A DNA stretch of 5,687 nucleotides, from the NCBI GenBank assembly GCA_017647065.1, contig JAGCLI010000268.1, positions 1-5,687 of the forward strand. Reading direction: 5' to 3'. The stretch comes from Bacteroidales bacterium. Its GTDB lineage: Bacteria > Bacteroidota > Bacteroidia > Bacteroidales > P3. This document shows, one piece after another, positions 1 to 4,789 of the stretch. The notes under the pieces are model-generated. The model saw only the letters and a program-made list of their open reading frames with translations, had not been told where the DNA came from and made no database searches. Every line of letters starts with the position of its first letter. Position 1 is the stretch's first letter. Made by a program: the position numbers and the translations under genes.

Positions 1-1476
1 TATGATTTGGAAGTAGAAGCAATGAAACTGAATGCAGAATTTGTGCGTGAAACTGCACTGCTTGCTCGTACAAATGGAAATTCAGTCTTTGCAGATGCAG
101 CTTACAAAGGTGTGTACGAATGCGATGTTTTACGCAAACCTTACACGAAAGAAGTTGTAATGTCATTGTTGAGTAAAGCAACGAATGGCAAAGACGCTAA
201 AGAACTTGCTAAAAAACTTGCAGACGAGTTTAGAAATGCAATTCAAAAAGATTGCGACAAAAGATTAGAAGAAATTGAAGAACAATCACAACGTGATTTA
301 CAATCTATTCACAACTCTCCTAAATACCAAAAATTAGTTAACAATGGAGATAGAACTTGGGCAGAGATTGAAAGAGAAATTTCTCAAAAACACGAAGATA
401 AGAAAAACAAGAAAAAAGCTGACTCACAAACCAAATCTTACAAATCTTATGTGATAGAGTTTTTCTATGCAGGTCGTTGTTGTTTGGTTGATGGACTTAC
501 CAAAGCAGTCTGTTTAGGTGCAGATGTGAATCGTAAAGCCAACAATCCGATGGCACCATCTAACATTACTATATCTTTTGCAGTCGCAAATAGTACACGT
601 TCTTTGGACTACAACATAGCAGAAGAAGGTTACAAGAAATTGCTTGAAGTAAAAGACTTTACAGATAACTTTTGGCGAAATAACTCTTGGAAAGACCTTG
701 ACAAAGATATTGTTGAATCTTGGGAAACCATAACAAAAGAAGCAAATGCAAATAGAGAGTTACGAGATATTATCACAGGTAACATTCTAAAAGGATTTGA
801 TAAAGCAGGAGATGGTGCAAAACTCATTTCATTCACAATGAAAGACGGAACTATCAAAAAAGGAATTTTATTGCCTAAAAATGATAACAATAGCAAAGGT
901 GGTAGTGTTGTTGCATTCAAGAAATACCCAATAAAAAAATGCAAACACATTCTAAAACAATGGTCGGAACTAAAAGATACAGATAGCATTTTATCATTGA
1001 GTTATGGCTTTTTCATCTTTTGCGATACAAGAGGTTCTCTATATCTTGCTATTGATGCCAAATCCAACGGAAAAGCTATTAAGGATATTATAAACAATCC
1101 TATATGGTTAAGTTTAGGTGGACGAGGATTTTACAGAAGTTGGGATAGTCGAGTTTGGAAATATGTTAAACAAGTTGAATTATATTCTTATTGGAAAAAT
1201 CCAAACGGATTAGATGATGAACTTCTTGATAAAATAGTAAACGCAATAGATTCTGTTGGACTTTCAGTAGAATTGAACGCACAACAAGCAGAACAATTCT
1301 TTGAAGAAGATACAACCTCTCCTCAAGAAAAATCTTCCGAATGGAAGAAAATTCCTTGCAACGAAAAGAACATTCCACAGGGAAGCAAGAAAAACGAAAG
1401 AAAAGATGATGAAAAATCAAAACGAGCAAAAGCGTTATTTTTCAAATTAAGACTTCAAAAAGCATTTATTCAGTAA
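1..1476 (+). CDS. C-terminal part of a large lysine-rich protein, possibly strawberry-notch-like helicase (5' end outside window)
   Basis: The frame is open from the first base, so this is the last roughly 490 residues of a longer protein. A TTG at 7 or ATG at 22 is unlikely to be the real start, because the coding frame continues leftward without a stop. Early in the visible part is a compact segment (about nt 10-165) containing FADAAYKGVYECDVLRKPYT. It is followed by a charged K/E-rich, probably helical stretch (about nt 180-430), then a folded region. That region contains ITGNILKGFD (about nt 772-801) followed by a hydrophilic turn and a KKGILLP segment, a pattern I associate with the C-terminal parts of very large SF2 helicase/methylase proteins of phages and Bacteroidota elements (strawberry notch type). 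No Walker or methylase motif is in view, so this assignment is tentative. The tail (about nt 1310-1476) is polar and lysine-rich. The next gene starts 19 bp downstream and is probably co-transcribed. The protein could equally be an uncharacterised element protein. Confidence 0.6.
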   Translation, partial: YDLEVEAMKLNAEFVRETALLARTNGNSVFADAAYKGVYECDVLRKPYTKEVVMSLLSKATNGKDAKELAKKLADEFRNAIQKDCDKRLEEIEEQSQRDLQSIHNSPKYQKLVNNGDRTWAEIEREISQKHEDKKNKKKADSQTKSYKSYVIEFFYAGRCCLVDGLTKAVCLGADVNRKANNPMAPSNITISFAVANSTRSLDYNIAEEGYKKLLEVKDFTDNFWRNNSWKDLDKDIVESWETITKEANANRELRDIITGNILKGFDKAGDGAKLISFTMKDGTIKKGILLPKNDNNSKGGSVVAFKKYPIKKCKHILKQWSELKDTDSILSLSYGFFIFCDTRGSLYLAIDAKSNGKAIKDIINNPIWLSLGGRGFYRSWDSRVWKYVKQVELYSYWKNPNGLDDELLDKIVNAIDSVGLSVELNAQQAEQFFEEDTTSPQEKSSEWKKIPCNEKNIPQGSKKNERKDDEKSKRAKALFFKLRLQKAFIQ

Positions 1477-1495
1477 TTAACTAAACTTATAAATT

Positions 1496-2869
1496 ATGAT
1501 AACAATTAGTAACATTAACGAGAAATGGGAAGATATAAAATCGAAACTATCTTCCAACACAATTAAAGTGGTAAACAATGCTTCTTTTTTGGATTTAGCA
1601 AATGAATGGGAAGATATAAAAGAGTTTGCAGATGATGAAACAAAAGAGTTGATAAACAAACTTCTAAAAATGATAAATGATGATTTATCAAAAGCAGAAG
1701 AACCAAAAAAAGAGCCAAAAGAAAAGAAAACTCCAAAACCTAAAAAAGAGCCAAAGGCAAAAGAACCGAAAGCAAAGAAAGAGAAAAAAGAGTTTTCGGG
1801 TGAGTATGTAGAATCTATGCCTATTGAAGTGGCTATCATTCAACGTTATTCCAAATTAAATGGAAAATCAGTGTCAAAAGTAAAAGATGAAGCAAGAAAA
1901 ATACTTAATGCACTTCAAAAAGCAATTATCGAAAAGAAAATTCGCAAAACATCTTCTTATGCAGACATCATAATGAAGATACAAAAGAATCTTATTTCAA
2001 TTCTTGATGCAAAAGGCTCTGTAACAATAGATATAGAAAACATTGATACATTGAAAGAGATTTGCAAAGATTATAAGGTAATGCCAAATGTTCAACTTAT
2101 CAAGTCTTACATTGCTATACAAGGCAAAGAGAGAGTAAAAGATAAGGCAAAAATCTTGTTGTCAAAGGTTGAAAAATCTTCCGACACACATTACCAACAC
2201 GAATTTGACATTATCAAAAAATCACTTGAAAATTATATCAATGACAAAACAGATACTCCTGAAATATCCGCACAAGCATTAGCAGGACTTTATGGACTTG
2301 CAGGAATTGAAACCACATACACAAGTGGTAAAGCAGTCGGTAGCCAACAATTTTTAGGTTCTGTATTTTCTCCACTAAATTTTAGTGGTAAGTGGTTGAA
2401 GTTGATTGGACAACCAAGCGAACCTTTCAAATTGATGATTTATGGAAAAGCAGGTAGTGGAAAAAGTACACTTGCTTTGCAATTCGCAAAGTACATCGCA
2501 AGTAGCCAAAACAAAAAAGTATTGTATGTTGCACACGAAGAGGGATTTTCGTACACGTTGCAAGAAAAAATGCGTAGATTGAATTTAGCCGACAAAAACT
2601 TATCAATTATAGATACATTGCCAAACAATTTTAACGGATACGATTACGTTTTTATTGATTCAATCAACTCGTTAGGTTTAGAAGCTGAAGATTTGAGAAA
2701 GATGAATAAAGACAAATCTTATGTATATATTTTCCAAAGCACAAAAGATGGAAACTTTAGAGGTTCACAAGAATTTGAACACGATGTAGATACTTCTATC
2801 TTGGTAGAAAATATGATAGCAGTAGCTCGTAAAAATCGTTTCGGTGGTAAAGAGAGTGTTAGTGTTTAG
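1496..2869 (+). CDS. RadA/RecA-like P-loop ATPase with unusual N-terminal region
   Basis: This is a complete protein of 457 residues. Residues 1-65 are predicted helical, and 66-99 form a low-complexity Lys/Glu/Pro linker with repeated KEPK-like units. Residues 105-275 form an unrecognised, mostly helical domain (for example MPIEVAIIQRY and NALQKAIIEKKIRKTS). The ATPase core follows: Walker A GKAGSGKS at 317-324, HEEG at 347-350 with a likely catalytic Glu, Walker B YDYVFIDS at 382-389, TKDG at 416-419, EHDVD at 428-432 and KNRFG at 446-450. The combination of TKDG, EHxVD and KNRFG is characteristic of RadA/Sms, a RecA-like branch-migration motor. Unlike RadA, there is no N-terminal zinc finger, and the protein stops seven residues after KNRFG, with no Lon-like C-terminal domain. 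It probably acts on DNA in recombination or replication of the element, but that role is inferred. The ATG at 1496 has an A/T-rich leader without Shine-Dalgarno, normal for Bacteroidota, and lies 19 bp after the previous gene. Confidence 0.87.
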   Translation: MITISNINEKWEDIKSKLSSNTIKVVNNASFLDLANEWEDIKEFADDETKELINKLLKMINDDLSKAEEPKKEPKEKKTPKPKKEPKAKEPKAKKEKKEFSGEYVESMPIEVAIIQRYSKLNGKSVSKVKDEARKILNALQKAIIEKKIRKTSSYADIIMKIQKNLISILDAKGSVTIDIENIDTLKEICKDYKVMPNVQLIKSYIAIQGKERVKDKAKILLSKVEKSSDTHYQHEFDIIKKSLENYINDKTDTPEISAQALAGLYGLAGIETTYTSGKAVGSQQFLGSVFSPLNFSGKWLKLIGQPSEPFKLMIYGKAGSGKSTLALQFAKYIASSQNKKVLYVAHEEGFSYTLQEKMRRLNLADKNLSIIDTLPNNFNGYDYVFIDSINSLGLEAEDLRKMNKDKSYVYIFQSTKDGNFRGSQEFEHDVDTSILVENMIAVARKNRFGGKESVSV

Positions 2870-2892
2870 TTTATATTTTATCTGTTTATTGG

Positions 2893-2924
2893 AAAAAGGA
2901 GAGAAAATTTTCTCTCCTTTTTTT
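2893..2924. terminator. bidirectional rho-independent terminator between convergent genes
   Basis: Positions 2893-2922 are a perfect palindrome of 15 bp per arm, centred between 2907 and 2908, with a GGAGAG/CTCTCC core. On the plus strand the stem runs into seven T (2918-2924), and on the minus strand it ends in a run of five T (2897 to 2893). It lies 24 bp after the stop of the ATPase gene and directly abuts the stop codon of the minus-strand toxin gene (2923-2925), so one hairpin can end both transcripts. Confidence 0.88.
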
Positions 2925-3750
2925 ATTGAATATAAACCATATCTGCCAATTGAACAAAATAGTCATTTGACCAAATATCAAGTTCTTTTGGGTTACGAAC
3001 AAATGGGAGAACGTCAGACTTTACTTGTTTTATGTCAGCAGTAGATAAGCGTTCTTTAAGTTTATCTTTGAATATATTAGGAGTAATTTCCTCATTATTG
3101 AATTGCTTACAACGCTCTGCTAAATGGGTAAAATTAAGCGGAATGTTATGTCGAACGTACCATTCTAAATCATACCAATCACGTCCCTTTACTCTATTCT
3201 TCCAAGAGCGATAAACTAAAGCGTGCATTTTCCCAGCAAATAGGTCAGGCAAAGTAAAGCAACGTGTCATAAAAGAGTTAGGGAGTAATAATAGTTTTTG
3301 TTCTGTTGAGAATTTTAATGGAGGGCAAGTGTCTACTTCAATCTTAATTTTAATAGATTTTTCTGTTTGGAACATTACGTCATAAACATCAGTATTGTCT
3401 TTCAAAAAAGCAGATTCAACTTTCCCAAAATTCCTTTTATCCTTTTTCTTTATTTCTACCTCTCTACCAACCAAAGCAAAGGCATCAACAATAGATTGAA
3501 AGTATTTTGAAAAATCAAAATACTCATCTTGTGTCAATAGCGAGAAATCCATATCTTCACTGAAACGCTGAAGACCGTGAAAGATTCTTAAACAGGTGCC
3601 ACCATAGAATGCAGCCGATTCAAAAAAACCTGCATTATAAAGACCTGCAAGAATCACTTGTTGATTAACTTCAAAAATAGCATTTCTTTTGTTTTGCTCT
3701 GTAGTTAAGTCGTAGTGAGATAACATACTATCGTAAATATCATTCTTCAT
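2923..3750 (-). CDS. abiEii: AbiEii-type nucleotidyltransferase toxin (type IV toxin-antitoxin)
   Basis: This 275-residue protein has the hallmarks of the AbiEii/AbiGii family, which belongs to the DNA polymerase beta-like nucleotidyltransferase fold. It has the motif FYGGTCLR at 48-55, with the glycine pair that binds the nucleotide. SEDMDFS at 64-70 supplies the metal-binding acids D66 and D68, KIEVD at 136-140 is a probable third acidic strand, and AGKMHAL at 172-178 and KGRDWYDL at 188-195 form the C-terminal signature seen in the family (usually KxRDxYDL). All key residues appear present, so the enzyme is probably active. Family members transfer nucleotides to cellular targets, with some shown to modify tRNA, and cause reversible growth arrest. 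The ATG at 3750 lies inside the stop of the antitoxin gene (ATGA, 4-bp overlap), pointing to translational coupling. Length is near the family norm. The target in this organism cannot be read from sequence. Confidence 0.9.
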   Translation of the reverse strand: MKNDIYDSMLSHYDLTTEQNKRNAIFEVNQQVILAGLYNAGFFESAAFYGGTCLRIFHGLQRFSEDMDFSLLTQDEYFDFSKYFQSIVDAFALVGREVEIKKKDKRNFGKVESAFLKDNTDVYDVMFQTEKSIKIKIEVDTCPPLKFSTEQKLLLLPNSFMTRCFTLPDLFAGKMHALVYRSWKNRVKGRDWYDLEWYVRHNIPLNFTHLAERCKQFNNEEITPNIFKDKLKERLSTADIKQVKSDVLPFVRNPKELDIWSNDYFVQLADMVYIQ

Positions 3751-4373
3751 CGTTGTAAAAACTTTAATGTTGTTGCAATTGAGTCGGCTTTCTTGCCAAC
3801 CTTAATATACTCCTCAAAAATAGTAGGATTGAAGTTGTAAAACTCCTCCATATCCATTCTTATATCGTACTCTAAATAATTTCTAACATCTGTAATGTAT
3901 CTAAGGTTAACCTTTGGTGAATTAGCTATCAAGTCGCATAATGCTTTTTCAGGTGATGCAATTAGAAAAGCATAATCCTTATTTTGCACACTTCTCACTC
4001 CAATCGAAAAAGCTTCTCTCGTAACATACTTATAGTCATAATCACCAATTGGAGTTTGAAAATTACGAGAATGTTTTATAGTCATAGATTGATACGTATA
4101 AACAGCTTCAGGAATTAAGCCATAGTATCTCAAAGCACTTGACATAGAAATGTATGATGGGGCATAAATATGGTTAGCAATTAGTTCACTCGAAAGCATC
4201 TTGTCTGAATAGTCAGGGTTAACAACATAAAGACCTCGCTTTAACCTTATGATATATCCATTTTTCTCAAGCCAAAGAACTTTCTTTTCCGCTGATTTTA
4301 ATTCAGGGTATAAAGATTCAATAATGGAAGTTGTTATTGGTATAATCCCTATTTCTGCTAACTTTTCATTCAT
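3747..4373 (-). CDS. abiEi: AbiEi-type antitoxin and autorepressor (type IV toxin-antitoxin)
   Basis: This 208-residue protein matches the AbiEi family by its layout and conserved phrases. Residues 1-52 look like a winged helix-turn-helix ending in the wing GYIIRLKRGLYVV (39-51). A C-terminal domain follows with PSYISMSSALRYYGLIPE at 72-89, VYTYQSMT at 91-98 and ASPEKALCDLI at 139-149. In characterised systems the protein represses its own operon and counteracts the AbiEii enzyme without forming a stable complex with it. I chose the ATG at 4373 over an in-frame ATG at 4418: the extra residues look unlike protein of this family, and the likely promoter lies between the two starts. The gene overlaps abiEii by 4 bp in the usual antitoxin-first order. 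Together they would stabilise the element and may give phage resistance by abortive infection. Confidence 0.87.
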   Translation of the reverse strand: MNEKLAEIGIIPITTSIIESLYPELKSAEKKVLWLEKNGYIIRLKRGLYVVNPDYSDKMLSSELIANHIYAPSYISMSSALRYYGLIPEAVYTYQSMTIKHSRNFQTPIGDYDYKYVTREAFSIGVRSVQNKDYAFLIASPEKALCDLIANSPKVNLRYITDVRNYLEYDIRMDMEEFYNFNPTIFEEYIKVGKKADSIATTLKFLQR

Positions 4374-4377
4374 ACCG

Positions 4378-4410
4378 CAAAGGTAGTAAAAATTTGAACA
4401 ATAAAAGAAA
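4378..4410 (-). promoter_or_regulatory. predicted abiE promoter (Bacteroidota type)
   Basis: Read on the minus strand, TACCTTTG (4385 to 4378) fits the TAnnTTTG -7 consensus exactly. A TTTC (4410 to 4407), one base off the TTTG -33 box, lies 21 bp upstream. Only four bases separate the -7 box from the ATG at 4373, so the transcript would start at or almost on the start codon and be leaderless or nearly so. The -7 match is good, the -33 match is weak. Confidence 0.5.
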
Positions 4411-4434
4411 TTAAACATCTTTTTCTGTTCAAAT
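4392..4434. promoter_or_regulatory. inverted repeat, candidate AbiEi operator
   Basis: ATTTGAACA (4392-4400) and its exact reverse complement TGTTCAAAT (4426-4434) flank a 25-bp A/T-rich spacer; the next inward bases also match in part (5 of 7). The arm centres are 34 bp apart, about three helical turns. One arm lies between the -33 and -7 boxes of the abiE promoter and the other just upstream of the divergent promoter. AbiEi proteins are known to bind inverted repeats upstream of their own gene, so this is the obvious operator candidate. The position and perfect arms are seen; binding is inferred. Confidence 0.5.
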
Positions 4435-4440
4435 AATTAC

Positions 4441-4472
4441 TTTGTTCTGTAATGGTTATTGTATTACATTTG
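4441..4472 (+). promoter_or_regulatory. predicted rightward promoter (Bacteroidota type) for the ATPase remnant
   Basis: TTTG (4441-4444) and TACATTTG (4465-4472) match the -33 and -7 consensus of Bacteroidota housekeeping promoters with a 20-bp gap, which is within the normal range. Transcription would start near 4478 and read into the broken ATPase gene starting at 4515. It is divergent from the abiE promoter. Confidence 0.6.
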
Positions 4473-4475
4473 CAC

Positions 4476-4491
4476 TGCGTAAAAATACGCA
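4476..4491 (+). repeat. small hairpin at the predicted transcription start
   Basis: TGCGTA and TACGCA form a perfect 6-bp inverted repeat around AAAA. It sits over the expected transcription start of the rightward promoter, so it could form a 5' hairpin in the RNA or serve as a repressor site. It has no T run and is not a terminator. Confidence 0.4.
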
Positions 4492-4514
4492 CTCCATTGG
4501 GTAAAATGTAAAGT

Positions 4515-4625
4515 ATGTATAAAAGAATTGAATATCAAACCATTAAAACACGACTTGAAGAAAATAGAAAGTTTATTCAAGTGGCAATGGGCGAAATAAA
4601 TGTGTGCAAAATGTGTGCAAATTAA
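4515..4625 (+). pseudogene. 5' remnant of an AAA family ATPase gene (probably AAA_14/DUF4143 type)
   Basis: An ATG at 4515 opens a 36-codon frame ending in TAA at 4623-4625. Its first 26 residues, starting MYKRIEYQTIKTRLEE and running through RKFIQVAMG, match the opening I know from AAA_14/DUF4143 ATPases of Bacteroidota, where the next residues are normally PRQVGKTT, the Walker A loop. Here the similarity ends exactly after that Gly (about 4592), the Walker A is missing, and the rest of the frame reads through the integrase-type repeats. The gene was therefore cut just before its nucleotide-binding loop, most likely when element ends were joined or by deletion. Its promoter appears intact, so a short non-functional peptide could still be made. 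The family call rests on my recall of the N-terminal pattern only. Confidence 0.5.
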
Positions 4626-4634
4626 TAATTTTGC
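4600..4634 (+). repeat. tandem 11-bp repeats plus inverted copy, candidate integrase arm-type sites
   Basis: ATGTGTGCAAA occurs twice head to tail (4600-4610 and 4611-4621), one helical turn apart. The core GCAAA reappears inverted as TTTGC at 4630-4634. The cluster lies about 50-70 bp from the tRNA crossover region, the usual distance between arm-type and core sites in attachment sites of tyrosine recombinases. Repetition and location are seen; integrase binding is inferred. Confidence 0.5.
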
Positions 4635-4671
4635 ATATTAACTTATTGATTTACTAAACCATTTTAGGTCT

Positions 4672-4713
4672 CTTACAAGCAGAGGGTCAGCGGTTCGAAT
4701 CCGTTAACGCCCA
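4672..4713 (+). other. attachment site: 3' part of tRNA-Val(UAC), from the anticodon loop
   Basis: Starting with the anticodon loop CTTACAA (4672-4678, anticodon TAC), the sequence continues through the 3' anticodon stem GCAGA and variable region GGGTC. It continues through the T-arm, with stem AGCGG/CCGTT around TTCGAAT (4689-4705), then the 3' acceptor strand AACGCCC and discriminator A at 4713. CCA is not encoded. Upstream of 4672 there is no D-arm, no acceptor 5' strand, and the bases preceding the loop do not pair with GCAGA. It is therefore a 3' duplication, not a functional gene. The break at the anticodon loop is a classical crossover point of tyrosine integrases, which makes this the right-hand attachment site, with the intact tRNA-Val expected at the other end of the element. 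Confidence 0.78.
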
Positions 4714-4718
4714 CAGAG

Positions 4719-4743
4719 CACTCACAAATGTGAGTGTTTTTTT
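4719..4743 (+). terminator. rho-independent terminator of the original tRNA-Val gene
   Basis: CACTCAC (4719-4725) pairs perfectly with GTGAGTG (4730-4736) around AAAT, followed by seven T (4737-4743). It begins five bases after the tRNA 3' end and thus was the terminator of the tRNA transcript before integration. It now faces the convergent apbE gene and may stop leftover transcription leaving the element. Confidence 0.85.
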
Positions 4744-4789
4744 ATTCTTTCTTTCTAAAAAATTAAAAATTCAACACTTCTCTTTTATT

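Larger units (their letters stand above)
1..4713. mobile_element. right-hand part of a tRNA-Val-integrated mobile element (left end outside window)
   Basis: The right boundary is set by a 3' tRNA-Val fragment (4672-4713) that begins at the anticodon loop and lacks the 5' half, which is the usual footprint of a tyrosine recombinase inserting into a tRNA gene. Inside the boundary lie accessory genes: a helicase-like protein, a RadA-like ATPase, an AbiE toxin-antitoxin pair and a broken ATPase gene. Outside it lies apbE, a normal chromosomal gene. By eye, the element side is richer in A and T than apbE. No integrase or transfer gene is in view, so the type of element is not known; the extent to position 1 is inferred from gene content. 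Confidence 0.62.

Noticed and set aside
630..989. Minus-strand open frames inside the first gene (also at 1166-1429).
   Set aside because: They lie opposite a long coherent coding frame, have no recognisable family pattern, and are the typical reverse reading of A-rich codons.
1738..1795. AAAGAGCCAAA-like repeats considered as a CRISPR or regulatory repeat.
   Set aside because: They are codon-level repetition of the KEPK linker in frame with the ATPase gene, with irregular spacing and no spacers.
1477..1839. Minus-strand open frame opposite the start of the RadA-like gene.
   Set aside because: Its Phe/Ser-rich sequence is the reverse complement of the lysine-rich linker, not a real protein.
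2844..3214. Small plus-strand open frames across the terminator and toxin gene.
   Set aside because: They run through a strong terminator or antisense to abiEii and show no domain or promoter.
4374..4418. Longer abiEi start at 4418, adding 15 residues.
   Set aside because: The extension is aromatic and Cys-rich, unlike the family, and it covers the predicted promoter and one operator arm.
4589..4713. A complete tRNA-Val from the GGGCG at 4589-4593 to the acceptor strand at 4712, possibly with an intron.
   Set aside because: GGGCG could pair with CGCCC, but the next bases do not match, no D-arm is present, and the 5' side of the anticodon stem does not pair. The match is short and overlaps the ATPase remnant, so it is probably chance.
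4744..4789. Search for a terminator of apbE or a small RNA between the tRNA terminator and apbE.
   Set aside because: The stretch is plain A/T-rich sequence without a convincing inverted repeat.
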